Positions 36,230-46,643 of a DNA stretch of 64,000 nucleotides are shown piece after piece (within the stretch, counting starts at the first letter, position 1; each line of letters starts with the position of its first letter). The translations under genes were made by a program, and so were the position numbers. The stretch is from Listeria swaminathanii (GTDB lineage Bacteria > Bacillota > Bacilli > Lactobacillales > Listeriaceae), in the NCBI RefSeq assembly GCF_014229645.1, contig NZ_JAATOD010000001.1, forward strand, positions 248,001 through 312,000, in the 5' to 3' direction. Under the pieces are notes generated by a model that saw only the letters and a list, made by a program, of their open reading frames with translations, was not told the DNA's origin and did no database searches.

Positions 36230-37884
36230 GTTTTAACTACTTATTATGAAATGTAAATAAAATGTTACAGAGCCAAGCGACATACCTGTGATAGCGTTTT
36301 AACTACTTATTATGAAATGTAAATTTCATATGGATTGCGAGGCGGGTTAAATGACATGTAGTTTTAACTACTTATTATGAAATGTAAATAGGCGATTACA
36401 AAGAAGAAGCAGGAGCATGGATTCGGTTTTAACTACTTATTATGAAATGTAAATATTGATGCCATCATCGGTTCTAATAACGGCATTCAGGTTTTAACTA
36501 CTTATTATGAAATGTAAATCCCAATTAGTACTCGCAACAATTGTGCAATTTTATATGTTTTAACTACTTATTATGAAATGTAAATATTGCTCGAAGCTTT
36601 TTTTCACATCTTTCGACATTTCAGTTTTAACTACTTATTATGAAATGTAAATTCTTCTCTAAGCGCTCGATTTTAGCATCTTTTTCGTTTTAACTACTTA
36701 TTATGAAATGTAAATAAGAATTTAACGTGGAACCGGAAAAAATTTTAGACCGTTTTAACTACTTATTATGAAATGTAAATCTTACAGCCTTCACGTTCTA
36801 GTTCCTCCATTAGTGTTTTAACTACTTATTATGAAATGTAAATATGACCACAAAGCAAAGCAATTGGTGCCGTTAAAATACGTTTTAACTACTTATTATG
36901 AAATGTAAATAGTCTTTAGTATGGTTGCTATGAAAATGGCTTAGGGTTTTAACTACTTATTATGAAATGTAAATCCGTAACCGGCGGCTGCTATGGTGAT
37001 GGTATATGAGTTTTAACTACTTATTATGAAATGTAAATTCTTTTTCAAATAAAGCCACAAAAAATAGCGGTAGCGTTTTAACTACTTATTATGAAATGTA
37101 AATCTCCATATTTTTTAGCTCGATTAGTAAATTGTTCAAGTTTTAACTACTTATTATGAAATGTAAATTCATAAATACCCTATTGAATTAGTGAAAAAGA
37201 ATCTCGTTTTAACTACTTATTATGAAATGTAAATTCATCATTTGAGTGCCTGCCTCGATAATACCGGGTAAAGTTTTAACTACTTATTATGAAATGTAAA
37301 TATGGATGATGTGTTAGTGTGAAATTGAAGTTTATACCGTTTTAACTACTTATTATGAAATGTAAATACAAGGAACTTTATTTTGATGTGTGTGGGTGAA
37401 ACAGTTTTAACTACTTATTATGAAATGTAAATACACTAGTGACCATTCTGCAAATTACTTGCTCTTTATCGTTTTAACTACTTATTATGAAATGTAAATA
37501 AGCTAACTGTTTGCGAAACTTTACCGTAACCTGTGTTTTAACTACTTATTATGAAATGTAAATACAGCTTCACTGATCAATTTAATATTTAAAGCAGAGT
37601 TTTAACTACTTATTATGAAATGTAAATATTCTTTAAAGTTTGTAGAACGTTGGGCTGTTAAACGGTTTTAACTACTTATTATGAAATGTAAATTTGGGCC
37701 ATAAAAACATAGCCTCCTGAATATCCTGTTTTAACTACTTATTATGAAATGTAAATTTATTTTCTTCTAAATATGCTCTTACTTTTTCGCGGTTTTAACT
37801 ACTTATTATGAAATGTAAATTTGTACATCCAGTTAGTGGCTTGGTAGATATATCCGTTTTAACTACTTATCATGAAACCATAAA
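36230..37884 (+). CRISPR. CRISPR array 2 of the type I-B locus, 26 repeats, 25 spacers
   Basis: Twenty-five identical 29-base repeats (beginning GTTTTAACTACTTATT, ending ATGAAATGTAAAT), starting at 36230 and then about every 64-67 bases to 37792. The last repeat (37856-37884) is degenerate: TTATCATGAAACC instead of TTATTATGAAATG, as expected at the leader-distal end. Spacers are 35-38 bases and none is obviously repeated. Compared with array 1 the repeat differs only at positions 7, 8 and 17. Transcription runs left to right from the leader beside cas2. Confidence 0.98.
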
Positions 37885-37913
37885 CTTCCTCTCAACATTC
37901 AAACTCCAAAAAT

Positions 37914-37945
37914 AAAAAAGACCTGGACCCCAATCCAAGTCTTTT
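37914..37945. terminator. bidirectional terminator between array 2 and the DUF1304 gene
   Basis: Arms AAAAGACCTGGA and TCCAAGTCTTTT, with A and T runs. Confidence 0.8.
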
Positions 37946-37954
37946 CCCATACAC

Positions 37955-38323
37955 CTAAACCAACAAAACCACAACCAACGCCAAAACCGCCGGCAAGCCC
38001 TGCTTCACCAAAATCCCTTTAGAAGAAGTCAGTCCGCCAAACAGCGCCGCCACAACCACACAACTCAAAAAGAAAATCTGCACAGTTTCTGCCATTCCAG
38101 CCCCAGCAAAAAACAATCCCCACACAAGCCCTGCCGCAAGAAATCCATTATAAAGCCCTTGATTCGCAAACAGCGTCTGTACTTTCTTATTCGCAAGTAG
38201 TTCCTTCTCCACACCAAATGTCTTGGCTGCGAGTTTGGTGTTGGCGAAAAACATTTCTAAAATCATTATATAAATATGCTCGATCATTACGATGAAGGTT
38301 AAAATAAATGCTAAAATGGCCAT
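37955..38323 (-). CDS. DUF1304 membrane protein
   Basis: A 122-residue protein with four membrane helices and the DUF1304 pattern: an N-terminal helix with HIYIMILEMFFA, the FANQGLYNGFLAAGLVWG helix and a Gly-rich end (FGGLTSSKGILVKQGLPAVLALV). Function unknown; small integral-membrane proteins of this family are common in Firmicutes. GAGGGA precedes the ATG. It is convergent with the CRISPR array and divergent from the MFS efflux gene. It marks the right border of the CRISPR-Cas insertion relative to strains lacking it. Confidence 0.88.
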   Translation of the reverse strand: MAILAFILTFIVMIEHIYIMILEMFFANTKLAAKTFGVEKELLANKKVQTLFANQGLYNGFLAAGLVWGLFFAGAGMAETVQIFFLSCVVVAALFGGLTSSKGILVKQGLPAVLALVVVLLV

Positions 38324-38395
38324 GAAAAATCCCTCTTTTCTACTTCGAAGTATAGCATAGCTTGTAAATTTTTCGTAAAAATAGAGCTTGAAACG

Positions 38396-38452
38396 TTGAC
38401 TTATTGGCGAAATCTCCGTAATATCAAACGTAGACTACTTAATTTTTAGTCT
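38396..38452 (+). promoter_or_regulatory. promoter and palindromic operator of the MFS efflux gene
   Basis: TTGACT (38396-38401), 17 bases, TAATAT (38419-38424). Downstream is an inverted repeat, AGACTA (38432-38437), 9 bases, TAGTCT (38447-38452), placed where a repressor would block transcription. Confidence 0.6.
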
Positions 38453-38469
38453 GAAAAGGGGGAAATTAT

Positions 38470-39885
38470 ATGCAACAAGAAGCAACAGGTGGGCAGAAGA
38501 TTCGGCCAATACCGATTATTGCCTCATTTTTGATGGCGGGGTTCATTGGGCTATTCAGTGAAACTGCTCTTAACATGGCGCTTAGTGATTTGATTCAGGT
38601 GTTTGATATTAGTTCAGCGACAGTGCAGTGGCTTACGACAGGTTATTTGCTAACGCTTGGAATATTAGTACCGATTTCGGGATTACTTTTACAATGGTTT
38701 ACGACACGAGGATTATTTTTCACAGCGGTAAGTTTTTCGATTGCTGGTACGCTGATTGCGGCGCTTTCGCCAACGTTTGCGATGTTAATGATTGGGCGTG
38801 TAGTGCAAGCAGTAGGTACGGCGCTATTACTACCATTAATGTTTAACACGATTTTACTGATTTTCCCAGAGCATAAACGTGGCTCGGCAATGGGGATGAT
38901 CGGGCTGGTAATTATGTTTGCACCAGCAGTTGGTCCGACAATCTCAGGACTTATTTTAGAAAACTTGACTTGGAACTGGATTTTCTGGATTTCCTTGCCA
39001 TTCCTTATTATTGCGTTATTATTCGGAATGAAATTTATGCAAAATGTTTCGGTTGTTACGAAGCCGAAAATTGATATTTTATCGATTATTCTTTCGACGC
39101 TAGGTTTTGGTGGAGTTGTATTTGCCTTTAGTAGTGCGGGAGAAAGTGGTTGGGGAAGCGCGACGGTGTTAGTTTCTATCATTGGTGGTGGAATTGCACT
39201 TGGGCTATTCGTTTGGCGCCAACTAACAATGGAAAAACCTTTAATGGACTTGAAAGTATTTAAATACCCGATGTTCACTTTAGGGCTTATTTTAGTATTT
39301 ATCAGCTTTATGATGATTCTTTCGACGATGATTTTACTACCGCTATACTTGCAAAATAGTTTAGCGCTCGCGGCATTTTCGGCGGGATTAGTATTACTTC
39401 CAGGTGGGGTGCTGAATGGTTTAATGTCACCATTTACTGGGCGTTTGTTCGATGCATACGGTCCACGCGCACTTGTTATCCCAGGATTTATCGTAGCTGT
39501 TATTGCGCTATTTTTCTTAACGAGAATAGAAGTTGGAACATCTGCATTAACAATCATCGTGCTGCATTCGGTATTGATGATTGGGATTTCGATGGTTATG
39601 ATGCCGGCGCAAACGAACGGTTTAAACCAATTACCGCGGAAATTATATCCTGATGGCACGGCGATTATGAACACGTTGCAACAAGTTTCCGGCGCGATTG
39701 GAACGGCTGTTGCGATTACGATTATGTCTGCTGGTCAAAAAGCTTATATGGAAACGGCGCAAGGGATGGGACCTGAACAAATGGTTGCTTCACTGACAGC
39801 TGGAATTCAAAATGCCTTTGTTTTCGGGCTAATTATGGCTTGTATTGGGCTTGTATGCTCGTTGTTTATTCGTAAAGCTAAATAA
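38470..39885 (+). CDS. MFS multidrug efflux transporter (DHA2, 14 helices)
   Basis: A 471-residue major-facilitator exporter of the EmrB/QacA (DHA2) class, with about 14 membrane segments. Recognised pieces: SSATVQWLTTGYLLTLGILVPISG (motif D1 region), the GRVVQAVGTALLLPLMF and HKRGSAMGMIGLVIMFAPAVGPTISGLIL (motif C) segments. It would expel hydrophobic drugs or lipids with proton antiport. AAAGGGGG is the ribosome site. No regulator gene is adjacent, but an AGACTA/TAGTCT palindrome sits between promoter and start. Confidence 0.92.
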   Translation: MQQEATGGQKIRPIPIIASFLMAGFIGLFSETALNMALSDLIQVFDISSATVQWLTTGYLLTLGILVPISGLLLQWFTTRGLFFTAVSFSIAGTLIAALSPTFAMLMIGRVVQAVGTALLLPLMFNTILLIFPEHKRGSAMGMIGLVIMFAPAVGPTISGLILENLTWNWIFWISLPFLIIALLFGMKFMQNVSVVTKPKIDILSIILSTLGFGGVVFAFSSAGESGWGSATVLVSIIGGGIALGLFVWRQLTMEKPLMDLKVFKYPMFTLGLILVFISFMMILSTMILLPLYLQNSLALAAFSAGLVLLPGGVLNGLMSPFTGRLFDAYGPRALVIPGFIVAVIALFFLTRIEVGTSALTIIVLHSVLMIGISMVMMPAQTNGLNQLPRKLYPDGTAIMNTLQQVSGAIGTAVAITIMSAGQKAYMETAQGMGPEQMVASLTAGIQNAFVFGLIMACIGLVCSLFIRKAK

Positions 39886-39893
39886 GAAAGTGA

Positions 39894-39927
39894 AGAGAAC
39901 TTCTCATAATGAGGGGTTCTTTTTTTA
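39894..39927 (+). terminator. intrinsic terminator after the MFS gene
   Basis: Arms AGAACTTCTCAT and ATGAGGGGTTCT followed by T. Confidence 0.8.
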
Positions 39928-40016
39928 TTTTGACAAATGGGTTCTGAGCGGTTAAACTGATAGTGAATATAGTTTATAAAGTTTGTTTATTAACTTTGCG
40001 AATGGAGCGATTGATT

Positions 40017-41021
40017 ATGGCACTTCCTCGTGATTTAAAAGAATTGAATAAGAAAAATATCAAGTCGATTTTACGACAGCAAGGTGCGATGACGAAAGCG
40101 GAAATTGCTGAGGTGACTGGGCTTAGTGTGGTTACAGTGAATAAGTTGATTCGTGATTTAGCAGAAAATGAAGAGATTTTGGAACAAGATAATTCGGTTG
40201 CGACTGGTGGAAGAAGAGCGGTTTCGTATAAAATTAATCCTAATTTCCAGCAGGTGTTGGTCGTTAGTTTACAAGAGAAGTGGAAAAAGATTACTTATTC
40301 TTTTTCGGTGTATAATTTGCTTGGTGAGCCGGAGTTTGTGGAGGATATGTCTGGTGAAGATTTGGATATTAATGCGCTGAAAAGGAATACAAAAGATCTT
40401 GTTTGTGCTTTTCCGAAGATTTCTTGTGTTGTGATTGGGGTGCCGGGGATTGAGATTGGTGGTAAGCTGCGTGCGATGGACTTTCCGCTACTTTTAAATG
40501 TGCAATTGCGGGAGACTCTGGAGGCGGAAGTGAATTTGCCGGTGTTGGTTGAAACGGATACGAATGCGGCGATTTTGGGGTATAAAAATCGGCCGGTTGA
40601 AGAGGACAATATTGTGGGGCTTTATTATCCGGAACGTTTTCCGCCGGGTGCGGGGCTTTTGATGAACGGCGAGATTTTGAAAGGGCGGAATGGGCTGGCA
40701 GGGGAGATTAAGCATATGCCGCTTCAGGTGGACTGGGATAATTTTGACTTTTCGGTGGATGAAATTAAAGCGCATATTCGTAAAATGGTGCTGCTCGCGA
40801 TGAGTTTTTATGATCCGGAAACGATTGTGTTGTATACGAATTTTTATTTTGGGCAGAAGGATTTTATGGAAGAATTGACGGCGGAGTTGAAGCGGGTGTA
40901 TCCGTATGCGGTTTTGCCGGAGATTGTGTTGTCGCGTAAGTTTACGACGGATTACCGGATTGGGCTTTTGGCGTTTGGGATTGATTATTTGGAGAATAAT
41001 ATGACGGATTGGCGGATATAA
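40017..41021 (+). CDS. ROK-family transcriptional regulator (NagC/XylR type)
   Basis: A 334-residue regulator. The N-terminal winged helix (NKKNIKSILRQQGAMTKAEIAEVTGLSVVTVNKLIRDL) is followed by a ROK sugar-kinase-like domain (LVETDTNAAILGYKN; GAGLLMNGEILKGRNGLAGEIKHMPL). The CxCGxxGC zinc motif common in ROK proteins is missing, so the domain is a sensor rather than a kinase. The start at ATG 40017 follows TGGAGC. It faces the convergent GH4 6-phospho-beta-glucosidase gene and may sense its sugar substrate, though it is not in the same operon. Confidence 0.87.
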   Translation: MALPRDLKELNKKNIKSILRQQGAMTKAEIAEVTGLSVVTVNKLIRDLAENEEILEQDNSVATGGRRAVSYKINPNFQQVLVVSLQEKWKKITYSFSVYNLLGEPEFVEDMSGEDLDINALKRNTKDLVCAFPKISCVVIGVPGIEIGGKLRAMDFPLLLNVQLRETLEAEVNLPVLVETDTNAAILGYKNRPVEEDNIVGLYYPERFPPGAGLLMNGEILKGRNGLAGEIKHMPLQVDWDNFDFSVDEIKAHIRKMVLLAMSFYDPETIVLYTNFYFGQKDFMEELTAELKRVYPYAVLPEIVLSRKFTTDYRIGLLAFGIDYLENNMTDWRI

Positions 41022-41050
41022 AAAAAGAGCCCTTTGACAGGCTCTTTTTC
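41020..41050. terminator. bidirectional terminator between ROK and GH4 genes
   Basis: Arms AAAGAGCC and GGCTCTTT with A and T runs. Confidence 0.85.
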
Positions 41051-41053
41051 TAC

Positions 41054-42370
41054 TTATTTAAAGAAATTCGGTAAATACTCTTTATGCGCTTCTAACATTT
41101 CGTCAAGAATCTCACGAGCTACAGATTCGCTTGGTGTTAGTGGGTTGATTGTCATTGCGAAAAGGGCTTTGTCGTAATCGCCTGTAACTGCTGCTTCGGC
41201 TGTTAGGCGCTCGAAAGTTTTGATTTCTTGGATGATGCCGTTGATAGCGATTGGAAGGCGTCCGCTTGCTAGTGGGATTGGGCCTTGGCGAGTGATGACA
41301 CAGTTTGTTTCTACTGCGGAATCAGGATCGATATCAAGGATGGCACCGTTGTTACGAGTATTAACGATTTGAATGTCGCGTTTGTCGTTGTAGATAGAGT
41401 TAATTAGATTACATGCTGCTTCACTGTAGTAAGCGCCGCCGCGTTGTTCTAATTGTTTTGGTTTTTCAGCAAGTTCTTCTTGTTTGTAAAGCTCGAATAA
41501 TTCAGCTTCTACTTTTTTAACAACTTCTGCACGAGTACCATGTTCTGCGTATGCGCGAGCTTGGTCTTCCAGTTGTTGTTTTGTTTGCCAGTAGTAGCGT
41601 AAGTAGTCGATTGGAATCATGTTTAATGTACGTAAGAATGTTTTGTCCCAGCCAGTTGCATTGATGTTTTTAAGGCTTGAGCCAGCTTCATCTTCTGTCA
41701 TTTTGAAAACAACATCTTTTGTTACGTCTTTGCCATTATGATAAACAGTTTTCGCGAATACCATGTGATTTAGACCAACGAACTCTACATAAATTTCAGA
41801 AACGTCTACGCCAAGAGTTTCAGCGATATTGCGTTCGATTCCGATAGGGCCGTTACATAAGCCGACAACTTTCTTTTGGTTACTGTAACGAAGAACTGCT
41901 TCTGTTACCATTCCAGCAGGGTTAGCGAAGTTGATTAACCAAGCATCAGGGCAAAGGCGTTCCATGTCTTTACAAATATCTAAAATTACTGGGATTGTGC
42001 GAAGTCCTTTGAACATGCCGCCTGGTCCGTTTGTTTCTTGACCAACAACGCCGTATGAATTCGGGATACGTTCGTCTTTAACACGTGCATCTAATAAACC
42101 TACACGTAATTGTGTTGTTACGAAATCAGCGTCTTTTAAAGCTTCTTCGCGGTCTAGTGTTAAATGGATTTCCATGTTAACGCCAGCTTTTTTCACCATA
42201 CGTTTTGCTAAATTACCAACGATTTCTAATTTTTCACGACCAGCTTCTACGTCTACTAACCATAGTTCACGAACTGGTAATTCGTCTTGTCGTTTAATAA
42301 ATCCTTCGATTAGTTCGGGTGTATAACTTGATCCGCCACCAATAGTCGCGATTTTAATACCTTTAGTCAT
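41054..42370 (-). CDS. GH4 family 6-phospho-beta-glucosidase
   Basis: A 438-residue NAD+- and metal-dependent glycosidase of family GH4. It has the N-terminal NAD-binding loop TIGGGSSYTPEL, VTTQLRVGLLDARVKDERIP, VGLCNGPIG with the metal-binding Cys, and EFVGLNHM with the metal His. It hydrolyses phosphorylated beta-glucosides taken up by a PTS. A close paralogue lies at 57682-59004. This copy is divergent from an RpiR regulator and convergent with a ROK regulator, both sugar sensors. GGAGG is the ribosome site. Confidence 0.92.
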   Translation of the reverse strand: MTKGIKIATIGGGSSYTPELIEGFIKRQDELPVRELWLVDVEAGREKLEIVGNLAKRMVKKAGVNMEIHLTLDREEALKDADFVTTQLRVGLLDARVKDERIPNSYGVVGQETNGPGGMFKGLRTIPVILDICKDMERLCPDAWLINFANPAGMVTEAVLRYSNQKKVVGLCNGPIGIERNIAETLGVDVSEIYVEFVGLNHMVFAKTVYHNGKDVTKDVVFKMTEDEAGSSLKNINATGWDKTFLRTLNMIPIDYLRYYWQTKQQLEDQARAYAEHGTRAEVVKKVEAELFELYKQEELAEKPKQLEQRGGAYYSEAACNLINSIYNDKRDIQIVNTRNNGAILDIDPDSAVETNCVITRQGPIPLASGRLPIAINGIIQEIKTFERLTAEAAVTGDYDKALFAMTINPLTPSESVAREILDEMLEAHKEYLPNFFK

Positions 42371-42572
42371 TTATTTATACCTCCAAGGATATTTTTTTGA
42401 AAAGGCTTACTTATTTGTAGTTGCCTTTTCTTCTCACAGTTATAGTATAGGAATTTTATGGAGAAATAGCTAGTATTTGGTTAGGTTTAGGTAAGGATTT
42501 TCTAAATAGGAACTTGTCACATTTGAGTAACGAGGTGTTACATGGTAAAATAAAGCGAAAAGAGGTGCGGAA

Positions 42573-43325
42573 ATGCTTTTTTTGGATAAAAATTTGGAAT
42601 TAAATGATACGGAATTAGATATTTATAATTATATTGTGGCGAATTTAGATAAGGTTGTGTATATGCGGATTCGCGATTTGGCGACGGAAGCGCATGTGAG
42701 TACGACGACAATTCTGCGTTTTTGCCGAAAATTTGGGTGTAATGGTTTTTCGGAGTTTCGCGTGAAGTTGCAGCTTTATTTGGAAGAGCAGAAGTTGGCG
42801 CAAATTGATATGGCGGATGAGACGACTTATATTGATTTTCTGAAACGCACGGCACAACCGGAGTTTAAAGCGCAAATTCAAAATGCGGTTGAGATTCTTC
42901 GTGACCGCGAGCTGGTTTTATTTGCGGGAGTTGGGTCATCAGGCGTGATTGCTGAATATGGTGCGATTTATTTTTCGTCATTATTTACGTTGGCACTACA
43001 TATTGAAGATCCGCTCAACCACCCGTTTTACCATTTATCGAGCAAATTATCGGATAAAATCTGTATGATTGCGATTTCGGTGGAAGGGGAAAATGAGGAT
43101 ATTATTCGCTATATTCACCAGTTGAAGGCGCAAAATTGTAAAGTAATCTCGATTACGAATAGCGCGAAATCAACTATTGCGAGGCTTTCTGACGCGAATA
43201 TTGCTTATTATATTAATAAGGAAATGTATCAGGAAGCGAATATTACGTCCCAATTGCCGGCGCTATATACGATTGAAAATATTGCCCGGGAAATAAGAAC
43301 CCAAATTGATAAAGAGAAGATGTAA
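42573..43325 (+). CDS. RpiR-family regulator with SIS domain
   Basis: A 250-residue regulator. The N-terminal HTH (residues 1-75; VYMRIRDLATEAHVSTTTILRFCRKFGCNGFSEFRVKL) is followed by an SIS phosphosugar-binding domain (LVLFAGVGSSGVIAEYGAIYFSS; ISVEGENEDIIRYIHQLKAQNCKVISITNSAKS). Its divergent position makes it the likely regulator of the GH4 gene next to it, sensing a phosphosugar such as the enzyme's product. AGAGGTG is the ribosome site. Confidence 0.9.
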   Translation: MLFLDKNLELNDTELDIYNYIVANLDKVVYMRIRDLATEAHVSTTTILRFCRKFGCNGFSEFRVKLQLYLEEQKLAQIDMADETTYIDFLKRTAQPEFKAQIQNAVEILRDRELVLFAGVGSSGVIAEYGAIYFSSLFTLALHIEDPLNHPFYHLSSKLSDKICMIAISVEGENEDIIRYIHQLKAQNCKVISITNSAKSTIARLSDANIAYYINKEMYQEANITSQLPALYTIENIAREIRTQIDKEKM

Positions 43326-43331
43326 AAAGCT

Positions 43332-43367
43332 AAGTTTTGCTTGGATTTCCGAGCAAAACTTTTTTTG
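43332..43367 (+). terminator. intrinsic terminator after the RpiR gene
   Basis: Arms AAGTTTTGCT and AGCAAAACTT plus T run. Confidence 0.88.
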
Positions 43368-43431
43368 TAACAAAATTGTCACTTACGAAGAATTTTTTAA
43401 TTTGCTACGATAGTTCTTTGGAGGTGAAATT

Positions 43432-43875
43432 ATGTACAGTAATATGAAAGAGAAGGTCGTTTTTACATTTATTATGTGTTCTTTGATGATTTTATGCATG
43501 AGCTCTTATAATATCTTTCTTGAAAATGGTATTGGTACAGATTCTTTATTGATTGTTTTAAAAGCATTTGTCCCGTTTCTTTTTATTGGATTTTTATTAG
43601 ACTTTTTTGTTGTCGGAAAAATTGTGTATCGTCTGCACGCCCTTTTGGTTAGTGAAGATGCTTCGAAATTTAAAAAGATCATTATGATGCAATTATTAAT
43701 GGTTACGTTTATGTGTGTGCTTATGTCAACGCTTAGCCTGATTGTGAACCAAGGCGAATGGAGTCATTTAGGCGTTCTTATTTTACGCAATTATTTTGTG
43801 GCTTTATTTTTGCAAATCTTTATTGTTTCACCGTTTGTGCGGTTAATTAGTCCGCGGATTTTTGCGCTTTTGTAA
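43432..43875 (+). CDS. DUF2798-like membrane protein
   Basis: A 147-residue protein with four hydrophobic helices in two similar halves. The first (FTFIMCSLMILCMSSYNIFLENG) and second (IMMQLLMVTFMCVLMSTLSLIVNQG) each continue into a second helix, resembling the duplicated DUF2798 fold. Function is unknown. TGGAGGTG is the ribosome site. Monocistronic, with a terminator shared with the convergent SulP gene. Confidence 0.8.
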   Translation: MYSNMKEKVVFTFIMCSLMILCMSSYNIFLENGIGTDSLLIVLKAFVPFLFIGFLLDFFVVGKIVYRLHALLVSEDASKFKKIIMMQLLMVTFMCVLMSTLSLIVNQGEWSHLGVLILRNYFVALFLQIFIVSPFVRLISPRIFALL

Positions 43876-43880
43876 AAATG

Positions 43881-43921
43881 AAAAACGCTTAGTCGAGTTT
43901 AGGCCCGGCTAAGCGTTTTAT
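43881..43921. terminator. bidirectional terminator
   Basis: Arms AAAACGCTTAG and CTAAGCGTTTT between convergent genes. Confidence 0.88.
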
Positions 43922-45582
43922 TATTTATGTTTGGCGTTATAAGCATCGAGTGCGTCTTCCACGGTTTTCTTCGTGTAGCCGTCATCGATAATGTAGCCAA
44001 GATCGTGTTTTCTAAAGCTTGTTTTCAAATGGTCGATGAGGTCGGCGAAGTAATACTCAATGCCTTTGTCATCAAGCCATTTTAGCAAGTCTTTCATTGA
44101 TTCTGTAGAGGTTGTATCGATATTAATAATCGCACTAGCTTCGAAAATGACTAATTTTGTATCATCTTGGACAGCTTCTTTTAAGCCATCTGCGAATTTA
44201 TTAAAGTTCCCGAAGAAGAGCGATGCGCTGTAACGATAAATAACGACATTTGGAATTGGTTTTGCTTCTGGTTTACGTTTTAAGTCGAAGTAACCATGAC
44301 GTCCGTCAATCACTCCAAGAATCGCAATTGGTGTTTTCATCGAACGACTTACTACATTAATGAATGATAGGAAAATTCCAAGTAGTACCCCGAAAATAAC
44401 TCCAACTAAAAGTGTTCCAAGTGCAGCAACGATCCAAACAGTTGCCTCACGACGAGAAACGCGGAACAATCCTTTTAACACATCCACATCAATAATCCCA
44501 ACTAACGCAGCGAACACGATTCCGGAAAGAACTGGTTGTGGCATATAGTAAAGTAAGCCACTTAGGAAGGCGACAATCAGCGCGATAATGACTGCGGCGA
44601 CAATTGAAACCATTTGTGTTTTACCACGGAATTGTTCGTTAGCAGCAGTTCTTGATACGCTGGCACTGGCAGGAGAACATCCAGAAAATGCAGCGACAAA
44701 ATTGGAAATACCGTAAGCAAATAGTTCGCGGTTGTCATCGATTGTATATTTGTTACGCATCGCAAAACTTTCACTTGGCAAAAGCGAACCGGCGAATGTA
44801 GCGATGGCACAGACAAACCCACCACCGATAGCAAGCGCCCATGAACTAGCACCAAAATCTGGAAGCGCTAATGATGGGAATCCGACAGGGATTTTACCAA
44901 CAATATCAACATTATATTGGTCTAATTTGAAGAAATAAGCTGCCATCGTCCCGAGGATTAAAACAACGAGCGACATCGGGATTTTTGGAATGGCTTTTTT
45001 GCACGTTATAACGATAATAATGGTCACAATACCCATGGCAAATGAAATCCAATTGGACTGGAAAAACTGTCCGAAAATAATGCCTAGACTAGAGAAGAAA
45101 CTATCTCCGCTTTCTTTTAGGCCCATTATCTTAGGAATTTGACCCATTATAATGGAAACACTAAGTCCAGAAATGAATCCACTAAGAACAGGGGCAGATA
45201 TGTATTTTGCAAACCGTCCTAATTTTAATACGGAGAAAAGAACTAAAAACACGGCACAAAAGAATGCAAGAATTGGGGCGAGCGTAATGGCTTCTTTAGA
45301 TCCAGCTGTAAGTCCGGCTGTTCCTAAAATTATCGACCCTGCGATTGCGCTTGCCGTTGCATCAATCCCAAAAACAAGTTGCGGCGAACTGGCGAAAATA
45401 ACATAGGCAAGTACCGGTAAAAATGACGCATATAAGCCATAAATAGGCGGTAGCCCGGCTACTTGTGCATAGCCCATTGCAACAGGAATTGTTAGTGCAG
45501 CAACGCCAACTCCGGAAATGACATCATTTCGTAAATAGGATATCTTATACCCATTTAGTGAAAGTAAGATGTGTTTAAACAT
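43921..45582 (-). CDS. SulP-family anion transporter with STAS domain
   Basis: A 553-residue SLC26/SulP transporter. The first helices carry the family signature (AALTIPVAMGYAQVAGLPPIYGLYASFLPVLAYVIF, residues about 29-64), followed by the rest of a 12-14 helix transport domain. The cytoplasmic C-terminal STAS domain (about 435-550) includes VVIYRYSASLFFGN and VIFEASAIINIDTTSTESMKDLLKWL. Bacterial SulP proteins carry sulfate, bicarbonate, fumarate or other anions; the substrate cannot be assigned. No sulfur or carbonic anhydrase gene is adjacent. Confidence 0.93.
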   Translation of the reverse strand: MFKHILLSLNGYKISYLRNDVISGVGVAALTIPVAMGYAQVAGLPPIYGLYASFLPVLAYVIFASSPQLVFGIDATASAIAGSIILGTAGLTAGSKEAITLAPILAFFCAVFLVLFSVLKLGRFAKYISAPVLSGFISGLSVSIIMGQIPKIMGLKESGDSFFSSLGIIFGQFFQSNWISFAMGIVTIIIVITCKKAIPKIPMSLVVLILGTMAAYFFKLDQYNVDIVGKIPVGFPSLALPDFGASSWALAIGGGFVCAIATFAGSLLPSESFAMRNKYTIDDNRELFAYGISNFVAAFSGCSPASASVSRTAANEQFRGKTQMVSIVAAVIIALIVAFLSGLLYYMPQPVLSGIVFAALVGIIDVDVLKGLFRVSRREATVWIVAALGTLLVGVIFGVLLGIFLSFINVVSRSMKTPIAILGVIDGRHGYFDLKRKPEAKPIPNVVIYRYSASLFFGNFNKFADGLKEAVQDDTKLVIFEASAIINIDTTSTESMKDLLKWLDDKGIEYYFADLIDHLKTSFRKHDLGYIIDDGYTKKTVEDALDAYNAKHK

Positions 45583-45715
45583 AAGTTCCTCCCTTGAAAT
45601 GTATTTGTATTTCTTATTCTACAGCATTGCTACTTATTAATGAAATCTTATACTATTTACCCCGTTATTCGTTACGCCAATCCTCTTTTATGTGGATTTT
45701 TTCAACTTTTCCAAT

Positions 45716-45751
45716 GAAAAACCACGATTCCTTGATAGGAAATCGTGGCTA
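45716..45751 (-). terminator. intrinsic terminator after the MerR gene
   Basis: Arms AACCACGATTCC and GGAAATCGTGG with T-rich 3' flank on the minus strand. Confidence 0.85.
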
Positions 45752-45754
45752 CTT

Positions 45755-46516
<762 letters not shown>

Positions 46517-46518
46517 TT

Positions 46519-46549
46519 ACTATAAAGTATGACGCCACGTGAGAGTCAA
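46519..46549 (-). promoter_or_regulatory. MerR-type promoter with 19-base spacer
   Basis: On the minus strand: TTGACT (46549-46544), a 19-base spacer containing ACG-TGG-CGT within a partial palindrome, and TATAGT (46524-46519). Spacing and sequence resemble TipA/Mta-type operators (CTCACG-type arms). Confidence 0.8.
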
Positions 46550-46643
46550 GCATGATTTTGTGTTTATTATAACTCTTTTGGTGGAAAAGTGTTGAAAGAA
46601 AATAAGTTGTAGCTGACAACTTTTAACAAAATGAATAAAAGCA

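Noticed and set aside
36230..37884. Possible self-targeting spacers against this window
   Set aside because: No obvious match was noticed by eye, but a full comparison could not be done, so no claim is made.
38643..39674. 343-codon antisense frame within the MFS efflux gene
   Set aside because: A shadow of the well-supported plus-strand transporter gene; its product is rich in Ile/Asn/Pro with no family pattern.
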